A DNA stretch of 64,000 nt from Nocardioides turkmenicus (GTDB taxonomy: Bacteria; Actinomycetota; Actinomycetes; Propionibacteriales; Nocardioidaceae), in contig NZ_JAALAA010000018.1 of the NCBI RefSeq assembly GCF_011045035.1, positions 1-64,000 on the forward strand, written 5' to 3'. Both the position numbers and the translations under genes were made by a program. Below are positions 31,915-40,397 of the stretch, one piece after another. The notes beneath the pieces were generated by a model. The model ran no database searches and was not told the DNA's origin. It worked only from the letters and a program-made list of their open reading frames with translations. Each line of letters opens with the position of its first letter. Within the stretch, counting starts at the first letter, position 1.

Positions 31915-32214
31915 ATGATGAGTCGCACCTTGCGAATTCTGCTCGCCGGGATCGCTGCCCTCGTCGTCGCCTCCGCGGCGCTGGGCTCGGCGAGGGCCGA
32001 CGAGCCGCAGGTCTCCGACCAGGAACAGGTCGTGTTCGAGCGTCACGAGGTGGCGCCCGAGGACGCGCGGCCGGGTGGTGGCGCGGCGCCGTTCGAGACC
32101 GGCGTGGTGATCGTGGTCAACACGCTGCTCCTCGGCGGGCTCGTGGGCGGGGTGCTGTTCGCCCGGCGACGGATGGGCTGCACCGACACGGCGCTGCCGC
32201 GCTTGTCCGTATAA
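31915..32214 (+). CDS. small secreted or membrane-anchored protein, hypothetical
   Basis: 99 residues: an N-terminal signal-like helix ending SAALGSARADE, a charged Glu/Gln-rich middle, then one transmembrane helix (GVVIVVNTLLLGGLVGGVLFA, about 61-81) with a basic RRR stop-transfer. The topology suggests an extracytoplasmic middle anchored by the C-terminal helix. ATG 31915 (or 31918) is preferred to an upstream ATG at 31840. Function not recognised. Confidence 0.5.
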   Translation: MMSRTLRILLAGIAALVVASAALGSARADEPQVSDQEQVVFERHEVAPEDARPGGGAAPFETGVVIVVNTLLLGGLVGGVLFARRRMGCTDTALPRLSV

Positions 32215-32249
32215 CGATATTCACGTCTCACTTTTCGGGATTGCCCGCG

Positions 32250-32255
32250 TAGGGT
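32250..32255 (+). promoter_or_regulatory. -10 box TAGGGT, leaderless start
   Basis: TAGGGT ends 6 nt before GTG 32262; no ribosome site is present. Confidence 0.5.
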
Positions 32256-32261
32256 CGGCGT

Positions 32262-33053
32262 GTGTCGACCTATACCCACGGCCATCATGAGTCGGTGCTG
32301 CGCTCGCACAGGTGGCGTACGGCGGAGAACTCCGCTGCGTACCTGCTGCCACGGTTGAGCTCTGAGCAGCGGTTGCTCGACGTGGGCGCCGGGCCGGGCA
32401 CGATCACCCTCGACCTCGCCCGCCGGGTCGCTCAGGTGACCGCGACCGAGATCGGGGAGAGCGAGCTCGCACTCTCCCGGCAGGCAGCTGCGGCCGTGGG
32501 AGTCAGCAATATCGGCTTCCGGGTCGAGGACGTGCACGCGCTGAGCATCGAGGACGACGCGTACGACGTCGTCCACGCGCACCAGGTGCTGCAGCACGTG
32601 GCCGACCCGGTGCAGGCGCTGCGGGAGATGCGGCGGGTCACCAGGCCCGGCGGCATCGTGGCCGTGCGCGACAGCGACTACTCGGGCTTCGTCTGGTGGC
32701 CGGAGTCGAGCGAGCTGACCGAGTGGCTGCGGCTCTACCAGCAGGCCGCGCGGGCCAACGGAGGCGAGCCGGACGCGGGCCGGCGACTGGTCTCGTGGGC
32801 GCGGGCCGCCGGCTTCACCGACATCGAAGGCTCCTCGAGCACGTGGTGCTTCGCCGACCCCGAGGACCGGGCATGGTGGGGCGGGATGTGGGCCGACCGG
32901 TTCACCGATTCCGCGGTCGCCCGCCAGCTCGTCGACTCCGGAGACGCCACGACCGCCGACCTCGCCCGGGTCGCGGACGGGTGGCGGTCGTGGGCCGAGG
33001 CGGAGGACGGCTGGTTCTCCGTCCTCCACGGCGAGATCCTGGCTCGCGCCTGA
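32262..33053 (+). CDS. class I SAM-dependent methyltransferase (UbiE-like)
   Basis: 263 residues. Motif I is LLDVGAGPGTITLDLA (about 39-54), motif II is DAYDVVHAHQVLQHV, and motif III is TRPGGIVAVRDSDY. The C-terminal part (about 190-263) is Trp-rich. The motif set is typical of Methyltransf_11/25 enzymes acting on small molecules; substrate unknown. It is apparently leaderless. It is convergent with the metI end, 10 bp apart. Confidence 0.86.
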   Translation: MSTYTHGHHESVLRSHRWRTAENSAAYLLPRLSSEQRLLDVGAGPGTITLDLARRVAQVTATEIGESELALSRQAAAAVGVSNIGFRVEDVHALSIEDDAYDVVHAHQVLQHVADPVQALREMRRVTRPGGIVAVRDSDYSGFVWWPESSELTEWLRLYQQAARANGGEPDAGRRLVSWARAAGFTDIEGSSSTWCFADPEDRAWWGGMWADRFTDSAVARQLVDSGDATTADLARVADGWRSWAEAEDGWFSVLHGEILARA

Positions 33054-33063
33054 CGGTGTTGGA

Positions 33064-33744
33064 TCAGCGGCGCAGGATCCGCGACGAGAGCGTGTTGCCG
33101 AGCAGCTGGATGACCTGCACCAGCGCGACCAGGATGAGCACGCAGACCCAGGTGACGGTCGGGTCGTACTGGCGGTAGCCGAAGGTCTGGGCGAAGCTGC
33201 CCAGGCCACCACCGGCGATCAGGCCGGCCACCGCGGACATGTCGACGACCGCCACGAACGCGAACGTGTAGCCGAGGATCACCGGTGCCATCGCTTCGGG
33301 GATGACCACGGTCGCGGCGATGCGCGCACGGGTGGCCCCCATCGCGCGGGCCGCCTCGATGACGCCCGGCGGGACCGAGACGAGGTTCTGCTCGACGATC
33401 CGGGCGATGCCGAACATCGCGGCCAGCACCAGCGAGAACACGACGGCCGGAGTGCCGATGCCGGTGCCGACGATCAGCCGTGCGGCCGGCTGGACGGCGG
33501 CGATGAAGATGATGAACGGGATCGGCCGGAAGAAGTTGACCAGCACGTTGAGGATCGTGGAGACGACGACGTTCTGATAGAGGCCGCCCCTGCGGGTCAG
33601 GTAGAGCCCGAGCCCCAGCATGAGGCCCAGGGTGCCGCCGATCAGCATCGTCAGCGCGACCATGAGCAGCGTCTCGCCGGTGGCCTGCCAGATGTCGGGC
33701 CACAGCTCGCCGAGCCGGGTGTCGGTGGGGAGCGCGGTCAGCAT
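33064..33744 (-). CDS. metI: methionine-type ABC transporter permease
   Basis: 226 residues, five or six helices, MetI type. The ATPase-docking loop is IEAARAMGATRARIAATVVIPEAM (about 131-154), and the conserved SAVAGLIAGGGLGSFAQTFGYRQYD segment follows. ATG 33744 is preferred over GTG 33747 because AAGGAGG would be only 1 nt from the latter. The start overlaps the metN stop as TGATG. It forms the membrane channel of a methionine or methionine-derivative importer. Confidence 0.9.
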   Translation of the reverse strand: MLTALPTDTRLGELWPDIWQATGETLLMVALTMLIGGTLGLMLGLGLYLTRRGGLYQNVVVSTILNVLVNFFRPIPFIIFIAAVQPAARLIVGTGIGTPAVVFSLVLAAMFGIARIVEQNLVSVPPGVIEAARAMGATRARIAATVVIPEAMAPVILGYTFAFVAVVDMSAVAGLIAGGGLGSFAQTFGYRQYDPTVTWVCVLILVALVQVIQLLGNTLSSRILRR

Positions 33745-34790
33745 CACACCTCCTTGGTGGTGACGAGGGCGGCCAGCTCGCGTACGGCCTCGTCGACCGA
33801 GGTCGCGGGGCCGTCGAGGGAGAGCGTGAGGTTGCCGAAGGTCGCGCCCTGGATCTCCTCGATGCCGCCGAAGACGAGCTCGAAGGAGACTCCGCGCTCG
33901 AGGAGGACCGCGAAGATGTCGGTCTGGCGAGGTCCGCCCTCGCGCAGTTCGACCTTCACGAACCGGCCGGGGTGACGCGACCGCAGCGCGGCCAGGGCGT
34001 CGGGGGAGGGCTCGTCGTCGACGACGGTGCCGACGAAGCGCCGGGTGACCGGTTGCTGCGGCGCCGAGAAGACGTCGTAGACGGCGCCGGACTCGACGAT
34101 CCGGCCGTTCTCCATGACCGCGACGTGGTCGGCGAGCTCGCGGACCACCTCCATCTCGTGGGTGATGGCCACGATCGTGGTGCCGAACTCCTCGTTGACC
34201 CGCGTCAAGAGCCGCAGCACCTCGTGGGTGGTCTCCGGGTCGAGAGCGCTGGTGGCCTCGTCGGCGAGCAGCAGCGAGGGGTTGGTGGTCAGCGCGCGGG
34301 CGATGCCGACGCGCTGCTTCTGCCCGCCGGACAGGTTGCGCGGGTAGGTGTGGGCCTTGTCGGGGAGCCCGACGAAGTGGAGCAGCTCGGAGATCCGGCG
34401 CTGCTGCTCGGCCTTGCCCACACCAGCGATCTGGAGCGGGTAGGCCAGGTTGCCCCAGACCGTACGTGACTCGAAGAGGTTGAACTGCTGGAAGATCATC
34501 CCGATCCCCAGCCGGATCGGCCGCAGCTGGCGCTCGTGAAGGCCGACGAGCTCGGTGCCGCCGACCTGGATCGAGCCGGAGGTGGCCGGCTCGAGGCCGT
34601 TGAGCAGCCGTACCAGCGTGGACTTGCCGGCCCCGGAGTAGCCGACGATCGCCTGGACGTCGCCGGCGGCGATGTCCAAGTCGACGTCATCGACTGCGCG
34701 CACCTCGGAGCGCCCCTTGGCCGCGGGATAGGTCTTGGTGACGTTGCGGAGCCGCACCAGCGGCTCCGCAACGGTGGCCGAGTGCGTCAC
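33744..34790 (-). CDS. metN: methionine-type ABC transporter ATP-binding protein with NIL domain
   Basis: 348 residues. Walker A GYSGAGKST (50-58), signature LSGGQKQR, Walker B LLLADEATSALD and switch His in ITHEME are all present. The C-terminal ~80 residues form a NIL/ACT-like regulatory domain, which in E. coli MetN binds methionine and inhibits transport. GTG 34790 overlaps the metQ stop (GTGA). Confidence 0.93.
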   Translation of the reverse strand: MTHSATVAEPLVRLRNVTKTYPAAKGRSEVRAVDDVDLDIAAGDVQAIVGYSGAGKSTLVRLLNGLEPATSGSIQVGGTELVGLHERQLRPIRLGIGMIFQQFNLFESRTVWGNLAYPLQIAGVGKAEQQRRISELLHFVGLPDKAHTYPRNLSGGQKQRVGIARALTTNPSLLLADEATSALDPETTHEVLRLLTRVNEEFGTTIVAITHEMEVVRELADHVAVMENGRIVESGAVYDVFSAPQQPVTRRFVGTVVDDEPSPDALAALRSRHPGRFVKVELREGGPRQTDIFAVLLERGVSFELVFGGIEEIQGATFGNLTLSLDGPATSVDEAVRELAALVTTKEV

Positions 34791-35740
34791 TGACGCTCCT
34801 CGACCTGCTTCTCGGTGTCGTCGAGGGACTTCTGCAGGTCCTCGACCGGGATCTTGACCAGCTCGGCGGTGTTCCCGGAGGTCTCGTAGACCCCCTGCTG
34901 CACGTCCTCGTTGGTCTGGAAGATCTCGACGAGCTTCTTGTAGGTCGCGTTGTCCTTGTCCTCGGCACGGACGGCGAAGATGTTGACGTAGGGGAGCGCC
35001 TTCGGGTCGGCGGGGTCGTCGGTCGCCAGCGCGTCCTCGAACTTCAGCCCGGCGTCCTCGACGAAGTCGTTGTTGATGATCGCCGCGGCGACGTCGGGGA
35101 GGGAGGAGGCGGTGATCGAGGCCTGGACGGCCTTGATCTTCACCTTGGAGGCGGCCGTGTCGACCTCCTTGACGGTGCTGAAGGGGGTGCCGCCGTCGGT
35201 CAGCTCGATCAGGCCCTCGGACTGGAGCAGGACCAGGCCGCGGGCCTGGTTGGTCTCGTCGTCGGGGACGATGACGGTCTCGCCGGCCTTGATGTCGTCG
35301 AGGCTCTTGTACTTGGAGGAGTACAGGCCCAGGGGATAGGTCGCGGTCGAGCCGAGCGGGACCAGGTCGTCGTCGTTCTGGACGTTGTAGTCGGCCAGGA
35401 AGATGATGTGCTGGAACTGGTTGAGATCCAGCTCGCCCTCGGACAGTGCCGGGTTGGGCTGGTTGTAGTCGCCGAAGTTCTTGACCTCGAGGTCGATGCC
35501 CTCCTCACGGGCGGCGTCCTGGTACGTCTTCCAGTAGGGGTCGTCGGCACCGACGACGCCGATGGTGACCTTGGTCAGGTCGCCGGCGGAGTCGTCGTCG
35601 CGGGTGAGGAAGAAGGCGAGGCCGCCGATCACGACCGCGGCGGCGACGACGATCCCGATGATCAGCGGGAGCTTGGCCTTGGGGGGATCAATCAGTGGAG
35701 CCTCGATGAGCGGGGTGGGCTCGGGCGTGTTGGAGGACAC
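34787..35740 (-). CDS. metQ: methionine-type substrate-binding protein with a transmembrane anchor
   Basis: 317 residues. The NlpA/MetQ binding fold begins at KVTIGVVGADDPYWKTYQDAAREEGI and includes VIVPDDETNQARGLVLLQSEGLIEL. Unlike usual MetQ lipoproteins there is no lipobox cysteine. Instead residues 24-45 (LPLIIGIVVAAAVVIGGLAFFL) form a transmembrane anchor behind a Pro-rich cytosolic tail. It captures D/L-methionine or a related compound outside. GTG 35740; first gene of metQNI. Confidence 0.88.
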   Translation of the reverse strand: MSSNTPEPTPLIEAPLIDPPKAKLPLIIGIVVAAAVVIGGLAFFLTRDDDSAGDLTKVTIGVVGADDPYWKTYQDAAREEGIDLEVKNFGDYNQPNPALSEGELDLNQFQHIIFLADYNVQNDDDLVPLGSTATYPLGLYSSKYKSLDDIKAGETVIVPDDETNQARGLVLLQSEGLIELTDGGTPFSTVKEVDTAASKVKIKAVQASITASSLPDVAAAIINNDFVEDAGLKFEDALATDDPADPKALPYVNIFAVRAEDKDNATYKKLVEIFQTNEDVQQGVYETSGNTAELVKIPVEDLQKSLDDTEKQVEERQ

Positions 35741-35785
35741 GGGTGGGAACCTCTTCTAGACGGGAGTGTCTCGACGATGAGAGCG

Positions 35786-35810
35786 GGTGGACAGCGGGTT
35801 GTTGTCCACC
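35786..35810 (-). promoter_or_regulatory. leader hairpin upstream of metQ
   Basis: GGTGGACA and TGTCCACC (8-bp arms, 9-nt loop) lie in the about 100-nt leader region. I see no SAM-I, SAM-II or SAM-IV riboswitch core around it, so its role is open. Confidence 0.3.
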
Positions 35811-35851
35811 AAAACAGTAGACTTAACGAGGATCACATCCCGATTGTCGAT

Positions 35852-35890
35852 CACACGCCGAGACGTGTCACGGACCCGTCCCGGCGTGTG
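35852..35890. terminator. hairpin between metQ promoter and ABC-2 permease gene
   Basis: CACACGCCGAGACG and CGTCCCGGCGTGTG pair with one mismatch. It lies after the stop of the minus-strand ABC-2 permease (35912) and upstream of metQ, so it probably separates the two units. Confidence 0.55.
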
Positions 35891-35911
35891 CTAGCGACAT
35901 GTTTCCCGAGG

Positions 35912-36757
35912 TCAGGCGAGGTCGCGCCGCCTCATCACGACCACCGCGGCGACCGCCGCGACGAGGACGTACGCGGCGACGGTGACCAGCGCCCGCTCGC
36001 CGGAGATCGCGTCGAGGACTCCCGGCGTCCCGTTGGGCCCGCCGATGATGGCGCCGGCCAGCGAGCCGCCTGCGGTGCCCGGGAGCGCGTCGGTGACGGT
36101 CTCGATGCCCGAGAGCAGGCTGCCGACGCCGCGCAGCAGGTTCTCGACCACCAGCGACCAGACCAGACCCAGCCCGACGGCGAGCGCCGGCCCCTTGGCC
36201 AGCACCCCGACGAGGAACCCGAGCAGCGCCCACATCTCCAGCACCAGGAACCCAGCACCGAACGACTCCGCCAGATCGCCCATGGTGGGCATGGAGATCG
36301 TCTGTCCCTCGGTCGCGGCGATCACGACCGAGACACCCGCCGACAGCGCCAGCGTGGCGGTCATCATCGCGAAGATGAAGATGGTCACCGCGGCCAGCGA
36401 GCCGCCGACGGCGGCGAGCCGTCCCGGTCCCTGGGTGAAGACGGTCTTCCAGGTGCCCCAGCCGAACCCGTTGCCGGCGACTAGCGCGCCGACCACCATC
36501 GCAAGTGCGCCGCCGAACATCGGCAGGCCGCTGACGATGACGTCCGGGATCGCGCTCGGCATCAGCTCGGCGAGGAGCTGGGCGTCGGTGGCGCCGTCAC
36601 CGGCGAAGTTGTCGTCGCCGGTCTTGTAGGCGACGTAGTTGAAGACGTACCCGAAGGAGAGCGAGAGCGCCAGCCAGGCGCCGACGATCACCCAGATCGC
36701 CGACCACTTGCGCAGACGGAGCAGCTCGGCTCGGGTGCTGTTGACGATGGCGTTCAT
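35912..36757 (-). CDS. ABC-2-type transporter permease subunit
   Basis: 281 residues with about six hydrophobic helices. It starts MNAIVNSTRAELLRLRKWSAIWVIVGAWLA, the usual pattern of ABC-2 exporter permeases (Nod-J/CcmB-like), and has a Gly/Asp-rich external loop at about 50-60. ATG 36757 overlaps the ATPase stop as ATGA. With the ATPase it forms an exporter, possibly for an antimicrobial, and it is divergent from a two-component system that may sense the same compound (inference). Confidence 0.84.
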   Translation of the reverse strand: MNAIVNSTRAELLRLRKWSAIWVIVGAWLALSLSFGYVFNYVAYKTGDDNFAGDGATDAQLLAELMPSAIPDVIVSGLPMFGGALAMVVGALVAGNGFGWGTWKTVFTQGPGRLAAVGGSLAAVTIFIFAMMTATLALSAGVSVVIAATEGQTISMPTMGDLAESFGAGFLVLEMWALLGFLVGVLAKGPALAVGLGLVWSLVVENLLRGVGSLLSGIETVTDALPGTAGGSLAGAIIGGPNGTPGVLDAISGERALVTVAAYVLVAAVAAVVVMRRRDLA

Positions 36758-37677
36758 GACACGAGCTCCTGCCCGGAGTTGGTTCGGTTGCCGGTCATCT
36801 CGAAGAAGACGTCCTCCAGGGAACGCTCCGCGACGGCGACCTCGTGGACGTCGATGGAATGGGTGACCAGCTGACGTACGACGTCAGGGGTCGCGGTGGC
36901 CGGCAGGTCGACCTCGAGCGTCTCGTTGCCGATGCGGCGTACGCCTTCGTCGCCGGCCATCCGCATGAGGACGGCCAGGGCCGCGTCCTCGGGGGTGGCT
37001 CGGACCCGGAGGGTCGCGCCACCTCGCAGGTCGGCGACGGTCGACTCGCGCAGCAGCCGCCCGTTGTTGATGACGCCGACGCGGTCGCAGATCTCCTGCA
37101 CCTCGGCGAGGATGTGGCTGGAGAGGATCACGGTCTGGCCGGCCTCGGCGAGCGAGACGACGAGGGCTCGCATGTCGGCCATGCCGGCCGGGTCGAGCCC
37201 GTTGGTGGGCTCGTCGAGCACGAGCAGGTCGGGGGAGCCGAGCATAGCGGCGGCGACGCCGAGGCGCTGCTTCATCCCGAGCGAGTAGCCCTTGAAGGCG
37301 TCCTTCGCTCGGCCGGCCAGGTCGACCATCTCCAGGACACGGTCGACCTCGGTGTTCGGCAGACCCTGGTAGCGGGCCATCGTGCGGAGGTTGTCGCGTC
37401 CGCTCAGGTACGGGTAGAAGCCGGGGCCCTCGATCAGGGCGCCGATCCGGGCGGTGACGTCGGGTCGGCCGGCGGGCCGGCCCAGGACGCTGGCCGATCC
37501 GGCGGTGGGCCGGATCAGGCCGAGCATCATCCGCAAGGTGGTGGTCTTGCCAGCTCCGTTGGGGCCCAGGAAGCCGTACACCTCGCCACGCATGACGGTC
37601 ATGCTGACCCGGTCGACGGCGAGCCTGTCGCCGTACCGCTTGGTCAGCCCGTCGGTCTCAACCACGAGTTCTCTCAT
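36754..37677 (-). CDS. ABC-2-type exporter ATP-binding protein
   Basis: 307 residues. Walker A GPNGAGKTTT (about 39-48), signature YSLGMKQRLG, Walker B LLVLDEPTNGLDP and the switch His in LSSHILAEVQ are seen, and the C-terminal DUF4162-type region (about 215-300) is typical of daunorubicin/bacitracin-type exporters. ATG 37677 or GTG 37686 could be the start; each has a poorly spaced purine tract. It is coupled to its permease. Confidence 0.9.
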   Translation of the reverse strand: MRELVVETDGLTKRYGDRLAVDRVSMTVMRGEVYGFLGPNGAGKTTTLRMMLGLIRPTAGSASVLGRPAGRPDVTARIGALIEGPGFYPYLSGRDNLRTMARYQGLPNTEVDRVLEMVDLAGRAKDAFKGYSLGMKQRLGVAAAMLGSPDLLVLDEPTNGLDPAGMADMRALVVSLAEAGQTVILSSHILAEVQEICDRVGVINNGRLLRESTVADLRGGATLRVRATPEDAALAVLMRMAGDEGVRRIGNETLEVDLPATATPDVVRQLVTHSIDVHEVAVAERSLEDVFFEMTGNRTNSGQELVS

Positions 37678-37796
37678 GCCTCCCACGCTCTCCCGAACTG
37701 CGCTGGTTGACGTCGGCCCGGGCGCTGCTCCGGGTTACGCAGATCTGCGTAGGCCGTTGCGCGCATTTGTCGTACGTCTCCCGCCTCTGCTCCAAC

Positions 37797-37802
37797 TACG
37801 GT
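37797..37802 (+). promoter_or_regulatory. -10 box TACGGT, leaderless start of the kinase gene
   Basis: TACGGT ends 6 nt before ATG 37809; no ribosome site lies in between. Confidence 0.45.
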
Positions 37803-37808
37803 GTGTCC

Positions 37809-38993
37809 ATGTCCCGGATCCGTCGCCATTGGCTCCCGTGGCTGGTCGTCGTGGTGGAGTTGGTCGGCACGCTGGGCAGCAACGCCCAGGTCGAGACGCG
37901 CTGGCCGGCCCCCGTCGGCGTTCTGCTCGCCCTCCTGGCCGTGCTCCCGGTGGTCCTGGAGCGGCCTCCCGGCTGGATGCTCGCGGTGAGCGGGCTGTGC
38001 GCGGGCACCTACTTCGCGGCGGGCTACGCCGAGGGCCCGATCTTCATGGCGGTGCCGGTGGTGACCTTCGCGGTGGCCTTGTCACAGCCGACCAGGCGCT
38101 GGATCGGGTGGGCCGTCGTGGCCGCGGCGCTCGTGGCCGCCGGAATCCTGCTCAACCCGGAGACTCCCGACTTCGGCAGCGGTCCCCGACGTGGACCGTG
38201 GGGACCCGACGCCGGCCCGGAGGGTGACCTCTCGATGTGGCAGGCGTTCGGGCAGGCCGCGGTGATCGCCGCGAGCGGTGCCGTCGCCAGCGCGCTGCGC
38301 TCCCGCAACGAGGCCCGCGCCCAGCGTCAGCGCCGCGCGGTCAGCGACGAACGTCTGCGGATGGCCGCCGACCTGCACGACGGCGTCGGCCATGGGCTCG
38401 CGGTCATCGCGATGCAGGCCGGCGCCGCGCTGCACGTCCTCGACCGGGACCCGGAGGCGGCCCGCCGCAACCTGGAGGCCATCCGCGCCGAGAGCAAGGA
38501 GTCGCTGGACCTGCTGCGCCGGCAGCTGGCCCGGCTGACCGACACGGAGCCCGGCACCGAGCCTGCGCAGCGGGCGCCCGAGCACGGCCTGGCCGACCTG
38601 CCCGCACTGGTCGAGCGGGTGCGCTCCGGCGGCCTGGACGTCTCGCTCCGGCTCGAGGTCGACGCGGCGTCGGCGGAGGCGGAACGGGCTGCGTACGCCG
38701 TGGTCCAGGAGGGTCTCACCAACGTGCTGCGCCATGCCGGAGCGTCCCGGGCGGAGGTCTCGGTCGTCTCGACCACCGCGACCGAGATGGTCGTGACGGT
38801 CCGCGACGACGGGCGGGGATCGGACATGTCGAGCAAAGAAAGGCGTCCTGGGATGGGAATTGTGGGAATGAGGTCGCGCGTGGAGGCACTTGGGGGCACC
38901 CTAGAGGCGGGGCCGGAGGTACGGGGCTTCCGGCTGCGGGCTTCCATCCCGCTTTCTGGGTCCTCGGCGGGTGGCGCGGAGGGGCTGGCATGA
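37809..38993 (+). CDS. NarL/DesK-type sensor histidine kinase
   Basis: 394 residues. Four or five N-terminal membrane helices (about 8-150) form the sensor. The HisKA_3 dimerisation/phosphoacceptor helix is ERLRMAADLHDGVGHGLAVIAMQAGAAL, with the His in DLHD, and the HATPase ends in TNVLRHAGAS, VRDDGRG and GMGIVGMRSRVEALGG. There is almost no extracellular loop, suggesting sensing within the membrane. The stop overlaps the response regulator as ATGA. It is divergent from the ABC-2 exporter, a common pairing. Confidence 0.9.
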   Translation: MSRIRRHWLPWLVVVVELVGTLGSNAQVETRWPAPVGVLLALLAVLPVVLERPPGWMLAVSGLCAGTYFAAGYAEGPIFMAVPVVTFAVALSQPTRRWIGWAVVAAALVAAGILLNPETPDFGSGPRRGPWGPDAGPEGDLSMWQAFGQAAVIAASGAVASALRSRNEARAQRQRRAVSDERLRMAADLHDGVGHGLAVIAMQAGAALHVLDRDPEAARRNLEAIRAESKESLDLLRRQLARLTDTEPGTEPAQRAPEHGLADLPALVERVRSGGLDVSLRLEVDAASAEAERAAYAVVQEGLTNVLRHAGASRAEVSVVSTTATEMVVTVRDDGRGSDMSSKERRPGMGIVGMRSRVEALGGTLEAGPEVRGFRLRASIPLSGSSAGGAEGLA

Positions 38994-39658
38994 GCAGCAC
39001 AGATCAGGTGATCAGGGTTGCTCTGGTCGATGACCAGCCCCTGGTCCGGATGGGCCTGGCGACGATGATCGGCGCCGAGCCCGACCTCGAGATCGTCGGC
39101 GAGGCCTCCGACGGCAGTGCGGCGCTGCCGATGCTGCGGCGCACCCATCCCGACGTCGTGCTCTGCGACATCCGGATGCCGGTCCTCGACGGCCTCGGCA
39201 TGCTCGAGCAGGTGACCCGCGACGCCTCGCTGAAGGACGTACGCGTGGTGATGCTGACGACGTTCGAGCTCGACGAGTACGTCTTCGAGGCGCTGCGGCT
39301 GGGAGCGAGCGGGTTCCTGCTCAAGGACGCCGAGCCGACCGCGCTGCTGGATGCCATCCGGGTCGTGGCCGACGGCGGTTCGCTGCTCGCCCCGACGGTG
39401 ACGAAGCGGGTGATCGAGGAGTTCGGGTCATCGCGCCGGGCGGCAAACCCGCACCCGCGGCTGGGGGATCTCACCGAGCGTGAGCGGGAGATGGTCGCCT
39501 GGGTGGCGACCGGCCGCTCCAACGCCGAGATCGCTGCCGAGCTCGTGGTCAGCCCGGACACCGTACGCACCCACGTCTCGCGCGCGATGGTGAAGCTGCA
39601 TGCCCGCGACCGCGCCCAGCTGGTCGTCTTCGCGATCGAGTCGGGCCTGAAGATCTAG
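38990..39658 (+). CDS. NarL/FixJ-family response regulator
   Basis: 222 residues. The receiver domain has the acidic pair VALVDDQ, phosphoacceptor Asp in VLCDIRMPVLDG, switch Thr in MLTTFELDEYV and Lys in LLKDAEP. The LuxR-type helix-turn-helix spans LTEREREMVAWVATGRSNAEIAAELVVSPDTVRTHVSRAMVKL (about 160-205). It is coupled to its kinase. The likely target is the divergent exporter operon (inference). Confidence 0.93.
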   Translation: MSSTDQVIRVALVDDQPLVRMGLATMIGAEPDLEIVGEASDGSAALPMLRRTHPDVVLCDIRMPVLDGLGMLEQVTRDASLKDVRVVMLTTFELDEYVFEALRLGASGFLLKDAEPTALLDAIRVVADGGSLLAPTVTKRVIEEFGSSRRAANPHPRLGDLTEREREMVAWVATGRSNAEIAAELVVSPDTVRTHVSRAMVKLHARDRAQLVVFAIESGLKI

Positions 39659-39666
39659 CCTGTGAT

Positions 39667-39837
39667 CTAGGCGGCGAGCGGGATGCTGCCGGGCATGACG
39701 ACCGGGGCGCAGGAGCAGGTGTCGCTGCAGGCCAAGTAGGTGTGCACCTCGTGTCCGCACCGCGGGCACGGCAGGAAGTGCGACATCGGGAAGCTGCGTA
39801 CGTTGGTGCTCTCGGGGTTCTGAACCGTGTCCCACAT
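39667..39837 (-). CDS. small Cys-rich protein of the MWDTV type, copy B
   Basis: 56 residues starting MWDTVQNPESTNVRSFPMSH. The core PCPRCGHEVHTYLACSDTCSC has the same five cysteines, the same GH and a second His at the same spacing as the protein at 28792-28950; both share SF.(L/M)SH just before it. ATG 39837 has AGGAG 6 nt upstream. It is probably a metal-binding miniprotein, but I do not recognise a named family. It is divergent from the AraC-type regulator 110 bp away. Confidence 0.78.
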   Translation of the reverse strand: MWDTVQNPESTNVRSFPMSHFLPCPRCGHEVHTYLACSDTCSCAPVVMPGSIPLAA

Positions 39838-39948
39838 GACTTTCTCCTATCCGTGTTGTGCCTTCACCTACTCCACGAGTGTGCGCGCGCGATTTCGACA
39901 CTTTTTCTTCGACACGCGGCAGATTCATCAAAATGGGAGGATCGGACC

Positions 39949-40392
39949 GTGACGACCGACCAGGAGCAGCGCCTGCGCGACCTGAAGCTGCTGCGGAGGG
40001 TCAAGGACCGCATCGACCGGGAATACGCGCAGCCGCTCGATGTCGAGGCGCTGGCCGCCGGCGTGCACATGTCGGCAGGTCACCTGAGCCGGGAGTTCAA
40101 GAAGGCCTACGGCGAGCCGCCCTACTCCTACCTGATGACCCGCCGGGTGGAGCGGGCGATGACCCTGTTGCGGCGCGGCGACCTCAGCGTCACCGACATC
40201 TGCTTCGAGGTCGGCTTCTCGTCGCTGGGCACGTTCTCGACCCGGTTCAGCGAGCTCGTCGGGATGCCGCCGAGCGTCTACCGCACCAGGGCCACCAACG
40301 GCGGTGCAGGTATCCCACCCTGCGTCTCGAAGCAGGTCACCAGACCGGTCAGGAATCGAGAAGCGAAGGTGCCGGACCCCTACATAACGTAA
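39949..40392 (+). CDS. AraC-family transcriptional regulator (DNA-binding domain only)
   Basis: 147 residues, consisting almost entirely of the two helix-turn-helix AraC domain: DREYAQPLDVEALAAGVHMSAGHLSREFKKAYGEPPYSYLMTRRVERAMTLLRRGDLSVTDICFEVGFSSLGTFSTRFSELVGMPPSVYR (about 20-110). There is no sensor domain. GTG 39949 follows GGGAGG. The next gene (VOC protein) starts 5 bp after its stop, so the two likely form an operon; this AraC-VOC pairing is common. It may also control the divergent Cys-rich gene. Confidence 0.9.
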   Translation: MTTDQEQRLRDLKLLRRVKDRIDREYAQPLDVEALAAGVHMSAGHLSREFKKAYGEPPYSYLMTRRVERAMTLLRRGDLSVTDICFEVGFSSLGTFSTRFSELVGMPPSVYRTRATNGGAGIPPCVSKQVTRPVRNREAKVPDPYIT

Positions 40393-40397
40393 GGGCC

